This document shows positions 45,028 through 55,000 of a stretch of DNA of 64,000 nucleotides, piece after piece. Position numbers and translations under genes: made by a program. The DNA comes from Mucilaginibacter sp. 44-25 (GTDB taxonomy: Bacteria; Bacteroidota; Bacteroidia; Sphingobacteriales; Sphingobacteriaceae), in NCBI GenBank assembly GCA_001898335.1, contig MKTS01000004.1:89913-153912 (forward strand), given 5' to 3'. Under the pieces are notes generated by a model. It was given only the letters and a program-made list of their open reading frames with translations, ran no database searches and was not told the DNA's origin. The stretch's first letter is position 1; each line of letters starts with the position of its first letter.

Positions 45028-48000
45028 TTAATAGTTAATTTTATCCAAACAGTCCTGCAATACCCGTGCGAAAACTTTATCATTAGGCTCTTTAAACATG
45101 GTATTATGCTCGCCCGGTACGTTATGGATATTTATTCCTTTTAACGCGTAAGGTTTCCAACCCATATAAATATAATCGTCCAGATAATAAGAACGGGTTT
45201 CAGCCCTAAAGAGCTCAATTTCCAGGTCTGATGGCTGTATACGATAATACTTTTGCGCTATATCATTCATTTCATCTATCCGGTGAGAATACCCGAAAAA
45301 GCCGGCCTGATTTTGTTCTTTACCATAGCGCAGTTTCCAAAACAGGCGGGTCAACCCACGCTTTACAGCCGTTGATCGTTTATTAATGGTTTTGATGAAA
45401 CCATCCTTAAAGGTGACGGAATGCCATATCTTACGCCCAAAGTATAAACCACGCTTCACCACCTGCACAGCGATAGGGTCATAGTGTGGCGTACGATAGG
45501 CATAGGTATCAAACATACCAAGCATTCGAACGTCCTTATTCAACGCTTTCATTTGCCTGGCCATTTCAAAGGCGATAAGCCCACCGAATGAAAAACCCGC
45601 CAGCGCATAAGGCCCATCAGGATTTTTCGCCAGAATAGAAGATATGTAATGAGCAGCCATATCTTCTATACGATTAAGTGGTTCATCTACGCCATTGAGG
45701 CCCTTGGCCTGCAAGCCATATACAGGCTGGTCGGCATCAAGGTGTTTGGCAAGCGTATTAAATAACAACACGTTAAGCCCTGCACCATGTACAATGTAAA
45801 TAGGCACTTTGGTACCTGTAGGCTTAATAGGAACTAATGAGTCCCACGAAATAGCATTACTGTCGTTATCCAGTACCGATGCCAGCTTCTCAATGGTTGA
45901 GTTTTCAAACAGTATAGCTAAAGGTAACCGCTCACCTGTTTCCTGTTCAATGCGTGCCATTACTTTAACTGCTATTAACGAATGGCCACCTAATTCAAAA
46001 AAATTATCGTGTATGCCAACCTGTTCTATACCCAGCATTTCTGCCCATATGTTTGCAAGCAGTTGCTCATTTTCGGTTGAGGGTGCAACATAACGCACCG
46101 TTTCAACGGCTTCCAAATCCTGCGCGGCGAGGGCTTTCTTATCCACTTTCCCGTTGGGTGTAAGCGGCATTTCGTAAGTCACCACAAAATTATCCGGTAC
46201 CATATAATCGGGTACGGCATTTCGCAATGCCACACGCCATTGATGTATCAGATCGGTATAATCCTCTATTTTCTTATACTGCTCGTCAAGCACTATGTAG
46301 GCTACCAGTTTAGCCACCCCGTTTTTATCGTTGCGTGCAATTACAACAGCCTGCTTTACCGCCTCCTCCTTTGAAAGGTTGTATTCAATTTCTCCCGTTT
46401 CAATACGGTACCCCCTTATTTTCACCTGGGCATCTATACGCGAAAGATAAACCAGGTCACCATCAGGAGTATAGGTTCCTAAATCACCTGTCCCGTACAT
46501 CATGGCGTTGGGAGAGCTGTCAAACGGATCGGCAACAAACTTTTCGGCCGTAAGCTCGGGCCGGTTGAGGTAGCCTTTAGCAACACCTTCCCCGCCAATA
46601 AATATTTCTCCCGCGGCCCCGGGCGCCAACATGTTGTAAAACTTATCTAAAACATATACATAAGTATTATCAATGGGCCGCCCAATATTTATTGATTCGT
46701 CTGTAGCTTTTATTTCCTTTAGTGTAGACCATATAGTTGTTTCGGTTGGCCCGTAAACATTCCATAAAGAGGACGCCCGCTCCAGTATACGGGTAGCAAG
46801 GTCCATAGGCAAGGCCTCTCCCCCGCATATTACTTTTATCCGCTCGCTTTTCCAGCCGGATTCGAGCATAATACGCCAGGTATATGGCGTTGCCTGCATA
46901 ACCGTAATATTTTCCTTGCGAATGATATCCAGTAAGGCATTACCGTCTTTTGCTGTTGTTGCATCAGCCAAAATAATCTGCGCGCCGGTAATAAGCGGCA
47001 ACCATAATTCTAGGCCGGCAATATCAAAACTAATGGTAGTAACAGCAAGTAACTTATCGGTATTGGTAAGCCCGGGCTGCTTTTGCATGCTGTACAGAAA
47101 ATTCACAACGTTGTGATGTTTGATCTGCACTCCCTTGGGCTGCCCTGTTGACCCGGATGTGTAAAGGATATACAGCAGATCATCTCCATTTACTTCTACC
47201 ACCGGGTCTGTTTCCGGATAATTGCCCAGGCCCGGCATAACCTCGTCAAGCAATAATTCTTTGGCGTTAGATATGTACCGCTGACTATAAACCTTAGTGG
47301 TGATCAACACAACTGCACTCGAATCCTCCAGCATGTAATTAATGCGGTTGATAGGAAATATCGGGTCGAGCGGTAGATAAGTAGCCCCGGCTTTCATGAT
47401 GGCCAGTAATGCCACAACCAGGTCAGCATTCCTATCCATGGAGATAGCTACCTTATCACCCGGCTTAACACCTTTTTCAATCAACACAGCAGCTAACTGG
47501 TTAGCTTTTTTGTTAAGCTGATTATAATTCAATTCCTGTCCGTTAAATTTTAACGCTATTCTATCAGGATATTGCGACGCGGTTTCGCTGATGATATGAT
47601 GCAGCGGCTTATCCTTAGGGTATGCCACTTTTGTGTTATTCCACCTGGTTAACAGTTCTTTTACCTGCTGCGCGTTCATGAGCGGTATTTTACCTATCAA
47701 TGCATCCGGGTTTTTGATCACATACCGCAGCAGGTGTTCAAACTCCTGCATGAAACGCGAAATGGTTGCCGACTGGAATAACTGAGTATTGTACGACCAT
47801 TCAAAGGTAAGCGTGCCTTTATTATCGGTGATATTCAAGAATATCTCAAAGGTTTCGTACTCACGCGGGTTATTGATATAGCGATGTTTAAGCTCGTGAA
47901 AAGCGATGCCATCATCCATACCAATGTCAATATTGAATATGACCGGCACCAGCGGTAACCGTGATGGATCGCGAGGAATAGCCAATCGCTTAAGTAAGCT

Positions 48001-49068
48001 GCCAAAGGTATACTGCTGATGATCGTACGCGTCCAGAATTGTATCTTTCCGTTCTTTGAGATAGTTGGCAAAAGTTTGGTTGCCATGCGGAAAACTTCGC
48101 AGCGGCAGCAGGTTAACGCAATGCCCTACAAGGCTAAAGTTGCCCGTGGCCGACTGCCCGGCGGCAGGTAAACCTACAATAACTTCATCCTGCCCGGTAA
48201 TTTGATGCAAAAGCACTTCAAAAGATGCCAGTATGGTAGTTACCAAACTTACCCCTGTTTTACGTGCGAAAGCTTTTAACTCATTTACCAGTAAAGTATC
48301 CAGCCCGTAATCGGCCCGTGTGCTTTTAAAGGTACGTGGTACGGGCCGTGGGTTGTCTGTAGGTATATCTAACAAGTGGTCGCTACCATTGAATTGGTTT
48401 AACCAATATTGTTCGGTCTCCTTGTTTTCGGTGTTGTTGCGTGCGTTGGCCTCATCTTCAGCGTACTGGCTAAATTGGGGGGCTGGCGGCAAATTGGGTT
48501 CTTGGCCCTGTGCAAAAGCCGAATAAATTTTTCCTAACTCCTGCATGATTATCCCCATTGACCAGCCATCGCAAACAATATGATGGGTAAGCAGTACCAC
48601 TACGTGTTCATCTGCGCTGAGTTTGATCAAGGCTGTCTTAAAAAGCGGCCCGTTAAGTAAATCCAAAGGTGTTATTGCCAGTTGTTTATTGTAATTCTCA
48701 ATAAACAATTTGTTCTGCTCGTCATCGTGCCCCGAAAGATCGTGATAATCAACCCTTACAGGAGAGTTCTTATAAATGATAATATGCTCTCCGCTGGCAC
48801 TGAACACGGTTCGTAACGCCTCGTGCCTGTCGCTAAGCGCCTGTATGGCGGCAAACATTGCATCCTTATTAAACGCGTGCCCGGTAAGCGTGATGGTAGC
48901 AAAATCGTTATAGGCGCAATTGGCATCGTTTCCGCCGATGAGGCAGGATGTCCAGATCTCCATCTGGGGTTCGGTAGCAGGGGCAATTAGTAAAATTTCG
49001 GGCCCGGTAAACGGGTTAAACGCTTCAGTGCTAACCTGGGGATTATATGTAGCTGTCTGTTCGGGCAT
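45028..49068 (-). CDS. NRPS C-A-T-TE termination module
   Basis: A 1346-residue synthetase. Condensation domain (about 20-450) has an intact HHIVCDG motif (His163, Asp167). Adenylation domain (about 480-990) has YTSGSTGQPKG and the pocket read by eye as D-I-L-Q-I-G-V-I-W (235-331 numbering), nearest to published glycine codes I remember. The carrier Ser is Ser1030 in ELGGHSL. The thioesterase (about 1085-1346) has Ser1160 in GFSFGG, Asp1187 and His1321. It would join the beta-amino acyl chain from the upstream protein to its amino acid and release the product. Its ATG follows directly on the TAA of the PKS gene. Confidence 0.93.
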   Translation of the reverse strand: MPEQTATYNPQVSTEAFNPFTGPEILLIAPATEPQMEIWTSCLIGGNDANCAYNDFATITLTGHAFNKDAMFAAIQALSDRHEALRTVFSASGEHIIIYKNSPVRVDYHDLSGHDDEQNKLFIENYNKQLAITPLDLLNGPLFKTALIKLSADEHVVVLLTHHIVCDGWSMGIIMQELGKIYSAFAQGQEPNLPPAPQFSQYAEDEANARNNTENKETEQYWLNQFNGSDHLLDIPTDNPRPVPRTFKSTRADYGLDTLLVNELKAFARKTGVSLVTTILASFEVLLHQITGQDEVIVGLPAAGQSATGNFSLVGHCVNLLPLRSFPHGNQTFANYLKERKDTILDAYDHQQYTFGSLLKRLAIPRDPSRLPLVPVIFNIDIGMDDGIAFHELKHRYINNPREYETFEIFLNITDNKGTLTFEWSYNTQLFQSATISRFMQEFEHLLRYVIKNPDALIGKIPLMNAQQVKELLTRWNNTKVAYPKDKPLHHIISETASQYPDRIALKFNGQELNYNQLNKKANQLAAVLIEKGVKPGDKVAISMDRNADLVVALLAIMKAGATYLPLDPIFPINRINYMLEDSSAVVLITTKVYSQRYISNAKELLLDEVMPGLGNYPETDPVVEVNGDDLLYILYTSGSTGQPKGVQIKHHNVVNFLYSMQKQPGLTNTDKLLAVTTISFDIAGLELWLPLITGAQIILADATTAKDGNALLDIIRKENITVMQATPYTWRIMLESGWKSERIKVICGGEALPMDLATRILERASSLWNVYGPTETTIWSTLKEIKATDESINIGRPIDNTYVYVLDKFYNMLAPGAAGEIFIGGEGVAKGYLNRPELTAEKFVADPFDSSPNAMMYGTGDLGTYTPDGDLVYLSRIDAQVKIRGYRIETGEIEYNLSKEEAVKQAVVIARNDKNGVAKLVAYIVLDEQYKKIEDYTDLIHQWRVALRNAVPDYMVPDNFVVTYEMPLTPNGKVDKKALAAQDLEAVETVRYVAPSTENEQLLANIWAEMLGIEQVGIHDNFFELGGHSLIAVKVMARIEQETGERLPLAILFENSTIEKLASVLDNDSNAISWDSLVPIKPTGTKVPIYIVHGAGLNVLLFNTLAKHLDADQPVYGLQAKGLNGVDEPLNRIEDMAAHYISSILAKNPDGPYALAGFSFGGLIAFEMARQMKALNKDVRMLGMFDTYAYRTPHYDPIAVQVVKRGLYFGRKIWHSVTFKDGFIKTINKRSTAVKRGLTRLFWKLRYGKEQNQAGFFGYSHRIDEMNDIAQKYYRIQPSDLEIELFRAETRSYYLDDYIYMGWKPYALKGINIHNVPGEHNTMFKEPNDKVFARVLQDCLDKINY

Positions 49069-52000
49069 TTAATTATTACTGATGTTGTATTGCAAATACT
49101 TTCCCGGGTTGGCCTTATCTTCAATAAACCAGGCGGGGTTTCCTTCTTTATCTCGTCCCAGCCTTGCTCCGGCAACCGGTGGGGTATTCATTGCCTGGAG
49201 ATCAACCTGTTTAGCACTAAGGTCAGCCATGGTGTTCACAGGCTGGCTTTGTTTAAAAAAGCCAACATCAACCATTTCCTGTATGCTTTCGTTAAATTGC
49301 GCTATCATAAAGTCGACATCCTGCTCAGTATGTGCATCGGTCATAAAACATGGGAAACCATCCAGTATATGTATGCCCTTTAGCCGCATAAGCGTAAACA
49401 ACAGTTCGCTGTAAGGTATATCTTCCAAAAATTTGATACGCCATAATGAGCCAAAGCCTACAGTAGAAACAGGTATATCCAGCTTGCGGCAGGTAACTTC
49501 CATTCCCTCACGTAAACGTTTAGCCAGGCCGGTAAGTTTTTCCTGTAAAGCAGGCCCGCGCTCTTTCATGTATAATAACGACGCTTTAGCTGCAGCGAGC
49601 GCTAAGGGATGGCGTACAAAGGTGCCTGCAAAATAGGTTACACCAACTTCCGGTACCGAATCATCACCGTATTGCCAGAAACCACCGTCAAGTGCGTCCA
49701 TGTATGCTGTTTTACCGCATATTGCGCCAACCGGCATGCCTCCTCCTATTACTTTACCGTAAGTACCCAGATCCGCCTTGATCCCAAACAATGCCTGCGT
49801 ACCTCCGGGATGAAAACGGAAGCCGCTGATCACCTCGTCAAACACCAGGCATATCTGCTTTTCGGCAGTAAGTGTCCTCAAACTCTTAAGAAATTCAATT
49901 GGTTGAAATTCGGGGCGCCTGCTTTGTACTGGCTCTACCAATACCGCCGCTATGTCATCGGCACGTTCGCTAATGATACGTAAGGCTTCGTCCGTACCAT
50001 AATCGAGGATAAGCATATTTTGCACGTTTTCCGGCAAAATACCCGACGCAGCAGGGAAAGTTTTTAGTTTTTTGGTACCGCGTACAATTACCTCATCCAT
50101 AATACCATGATATGAACCGCTAAAAGCTACGATGAGTGATCTTCCGCTCACCGTACGCGCTATACGCATGGCCCCAAGCACCGCTTCCGACCCTGTGTTG
50201 CACAATGCCGCACGGTCATGGCCTGTAAACTCACACATCAATTTACATACCTCACCCGCGAGTTCGTGCTGCGGGCCTATCTCATATCCCAGGTCTATCT
50301 GCTCATGTATGGCCTTTTTTAATACATTGGGCTGGTAACCCAACATGTTTGAACCGAAGCCGTTTAAGGCATCAATGTATTCGTTGCCATCAACATCCCA
50401 CAAGCGGTTACCTTTTGATTTATTGATCACTATGGGATATACCACCTCTTTGGTTAACGGCCGAAAACCACTTACCACCCTTGGGTCGGCCATGTATGCC
50501 CTGTGCTGCTGTGTTTGCTCTTTGCTCTTGCGCGTTTTATTGTTGTAGCTTTTGGTAAGATCAGCAAGCCAGGCCATTTGCTTATCATCAAGTTCCTGTA
50601 CCTTTCGTTCAATGCGGGCGGTGGCTCCAAACGGTTTTTTTATCTCTACCATCTCCTCCGCGGTTACCTCCGGCTCCTGGTCGAGCAGTAAAGGCGCTAC
50701 AGGTTCGCTTTGCAGCTCGTTGGCAGTTGGTTGGGGTATGGTTTGGGTATGGTTGGCCATTTTAGCATCATAACCCTGTAATTGCGCTATCTGGCCGGCC
50801 AATAGTTGCAGTTGCTGGCTGATCATATTAAGAGCAACCTCGCTACCATTACCAGTTAGTGGCATGGCTTGCGGCAGCGGAGCCGCCTGGGTATAAACTG
50901 TCTGTTTGTTGGCTGCCGTTATTGCGGTCTTCGTGGCCGGAGCAGGTTCAAACTGCCCTGCCGGTATGGTTTTGTCCAGGAAATCTGCCAGCAGGTTGAT
51001 AGAGTTATAATCTTCAAACAGTTTCCTGAAAGTGATATTTACATTGAACGTTTTTTTAAGATTGGTGGCTATCTGGGTAAGCAAAAGCGAGTCGAACCCG
51101 ATCTCAGGGAAGCTGATATCAGCGGAGGCATTATCAATATCTATACCCGCTGCATCAGCGAATATGCCCTGGAGTTTACCGGCCAGAAAATCTTTTCTCG
51201 TCATGGTATTTTGTATGATATTCTCTTGTGTAATTAAAGGTGGCGAATCGGGCACTATTTCTCCCGGCTGGTAATTTACCGCTACGGTAGAGGTTGCAAG
51301 CGCTGGTTCTACCCAGTATATTTTATGATCAAAGGCATAAGCAGGTAAAGCTAAACGTTTATGCCCATTCCCGTAAAACTTATTCCAGTTAGAAGTAATT
51401 CCGTTTAACCAGAGCTGCCCCATGGCTTTTAGGGCAGACACATACTCGGGCTGCTTATTGTTATCTATCCCGGCAATGGTAGTTACCACATCTGCAGGTG
51501 CCTGCTGAGCGGCAAGGGTGGCCAGGGTACGGCCCGGACCTACTTCTAATAATACGCGGCCTTTTTCTTCAGACACACGGTCTACAGCACGGGCAAAATG
51601 TACCGTTTTGCGTAAATGGTTAGCCCAATAAGCCGGATCGGTCGCTTCGGCCTCGGTAAGCCAATCGCCGGTAACGGTAGATAATACTGGTTTTACCGGC
51701 CGGTTAAGTTGTACTGTACGCACAACGCTTTCAAAAGGCGCTATGATATCATCCATCATGGCTGAATGAAAAGCATGGCTGGTTTGCAACATACGGCCGG
51801 CTATACCTTTCTCCTCCAGTTGTTCTGCAAACGCGGCGACGGCTGCTTTTGTGCCTGCTACTACGGATAATTTATTGCTGTTTACCGCAGCTATCGACAG
51901 ATCTGCAGGTAGTATATTTTCCAGTTCATCAGGAGCTATCCGTACGGATAGCATATCCCCCTCGGCTACTTCGCTTACCAGGCGGGCACGTTCAGTGATC

Positions 52001-55000
52001 AGTTTAAGCGCATCTTCTAAGCCGAATATCCCCGCGAGATGCGCTGCAACGAACTCACCAATGCTATGCCCCATCAGTATGGCCGGCTCAATGCCCCAGC
52101 TGATCCATAGCCTTGCCATGGCGTAAGAAGTGATGAAGATAGCCGGCTGGGTATAAAAAGTATTTTTCAGTTTTTCCGCGGCTTCGGCGGTTTCCTCAGC
52201 ATATATTACATCAAGGATGCCGGCATGAGCCGTACCTTGCATAATGGCTACACACTCGTTTATTGCTTCGGCAAATACAGGCTCATGTTTGTACAGCTCA
52301 TAGCCCATATTGAGGTACTGCGCCCCCTGGCCGGGAAACATAAATACCACTTCTGTCGCCTGCTGGTTAAGCCCCTTTGAATTGGTTACATCCCTTTTGT
52401 AATTCACCAGCTTTTCCATCAGGTCTTCACGGTCGGCAGCTATGATGAAATTACGCTCGCGCATATCCGCACGTGTGGTATGCAAGGTATAAGCTATATC
52501 GCTTAAGCTGGCTTCGGGATGATCCTGTATATAATAGTACAATCTATCCGCGTACTTTGAGGCGCTGGTAGCGGTTTTAGCCGACCAACTGATCAGCTCA
52601 AACGGGCGTGGCTCACTGGTTTCCTTATCTTCATTTTGCTGATATTCTTCCAGTATGGTGTGTACGTTGGTTCCGCCTACACCAAATGAGCTTACGCCTG
52701 CTATTCGTTTGCCTACAGAACCCCAGTTACGTAAGGATGTATTGACAAAGAATGGGCTGTCTCCGAAATCGATATTAGGGTTCGGCCTTGTGTAATGCAG
52801 TGAAGGCGGTATTTGCCGGTGATAGAGTGCCAGCGTAGTTTTAATGAACCCTGCCACACCCGCCGCTGCTACTAAATGCCCCATGTTACTCTTGATAGAG
52901 CCTATGGCGCAATACTGGTTATGTTCCTGCTTGCCAAAAGCCAGGTTTAGGCCTTCTATTTCTATAGGGTCGCCTAAAGCGGTGGCTGTACCATGTGCCT
53001 CAATGTAGGAAATGTTAGCAGCCTCTACACCTGCATCGGCGATAGCCATAGCAATAGCCCCTGCCTGCCCGTCAGCGCTTGGTGCAGTGAAGCTACCTTT
53101 TCCGCCACCGTCGTTATTCAACCCTACTCCTTTTAAAACGGCATAAATGGTATCGCCATCTTTTATGGCATCATCCATATTTTTGAGCACTACTATACCG
53201 GCTCCATCGCTAAATACGGTACCATCACTCTCGGCATCAAACGGGCGGCAATGCCCATCGGCGCTAAGCATGGTTCCTTGTTGATAAAGATGCCCACTGT
53301 TGATAGGTATACTGATGGATGCCCCTCCGGCAAGCGCTACCGTACATTGGCCGTTCCGAATGGCATCGGCCGCCTGCGCAATAGCCAGCAAAGAGGTAGA
53401 ACAGGCCGCGTGTACGCTTACAGCGGGGCCGGTAAGGTTTAGCTCATAAGCTTTACGGGTAGCTATATAGTCTTTCTCATTAATGGTAGCAGTTAAGAAC
53501 CGCCCTATATTCTCTATTTTATCAGGATGCGCTAATACATTATTAATATAATAGGTATTGTTACCTACACCGCCGTAAACCCCAATTACGCCATTATAAT
53601 GTTCGGGTAAATGCCCGCTGGTTTCAAGCGCCTCCCAGGCTAGCTCCAAAAAAATACGCTGTTGAGGGTCCATCAACTCCGCCACTTTAGGGTTAATGCC
53701 AAAAAAAGCGGCATCAAAGCCTTGAGCACCTTCAACAATACCGCGTGCTTTTATATAGTTAGGCGCATTGCGTATTTCGATAGGTATGCTTTTATCTAAT
53801 TCTTCGTCGCCGAAGAAAGAGGTACTTTCCCGGCCTTCGGTAAGCAGCTTCCATAACTCATCTACATTATTAGCACCCGGAAAACGCACCGCCATGCCTA
53901 CCACTGCTATATCCTGGTTACCATTATTTCTCGGCTTGGCAGCATTTACCCTGGCTACGGTTTTGTTACCATCGATGTAGGATGCCATGCCATTTACTGT
54001 TGGGTATTGGTATAGTTTAGTAATAGGTAAAGTATAATTGTACTGCTTTTTTAAAGCGGCAACTGTTTTGAGTGCCAGTATGGAATTACCACCCAGCTCA
54101 AAAAAATTGTCGTAAACGCCTACCCTGTCTATTTGCAGCAACCCGGCCCAGTAATCGGCTATTCGTTTTTCTGTTGGGTTAGCGGGCGCTTGATACAGCA
54201 CCGATAATTCAGGGCGCTGCATATCAGGCGCGGGGAGCTTATTTCGGTCGATCTTACCGCTGGTAGTTTCCACAAAACCATCCACCCATACAAAAGCGGA
54301 CGGGATCATATAATCCGGGAGGTGCTGCTCGAGGTTATCGCGTAGGTAGGATACGTCCTTTTTTTCGCCTTCAGCAGCCTTTAGGTAAGCCACCAGCCTT
54401 TTCTGGCCCGGTACATCTTCACGTGCCGCCACAACTGACTGCTGAATGCCGTCCATCTGGTTAAGCAATACCTCAATTTCTCCTATCTCAACCCTGTTAC
54501 CTCTTATTTTTACCTGGGTATCCTTTCGGCCCAAATACTCGATGTTCCCATCGGGCAGGTAAAGGCAAAGGTCGCCGCTGCGGTATACTTTACGAATATT
54601 GCCATCGCCGTCTTGCCAGTCTACAAATTTTTCCGCGGTTAAGTCGGCACGGTTAAGATAGCCCTCGGCCAAACTAATGCCGCTAATGCATAATTCTCCC
54701 TGTTCGCCATCAGGTACCTGCTGTAGGTGCTCATCCAACACAACAATATCAACACCTTCAATAGGCTTACCAATATTGGGCAGCAGTGGCCAGGCATCAG
54801 GCGAAACTTCCAGTTTTAAGGCGGTGCTGCAAACGCTGGCCTCTGTAGGGCCATACATGTTATAAAAAATACAGCCGGGCAAAGCCTTAAAAAACCGGAG
54901 TATCTGCGGCGTAACCTTTAATTGTTCGCCGGCGCTGATCACATCCTGCAATGACGCTGGAAAGAATTGTTCGGCATCGGCAGCCTCAGTTAAATACTGT

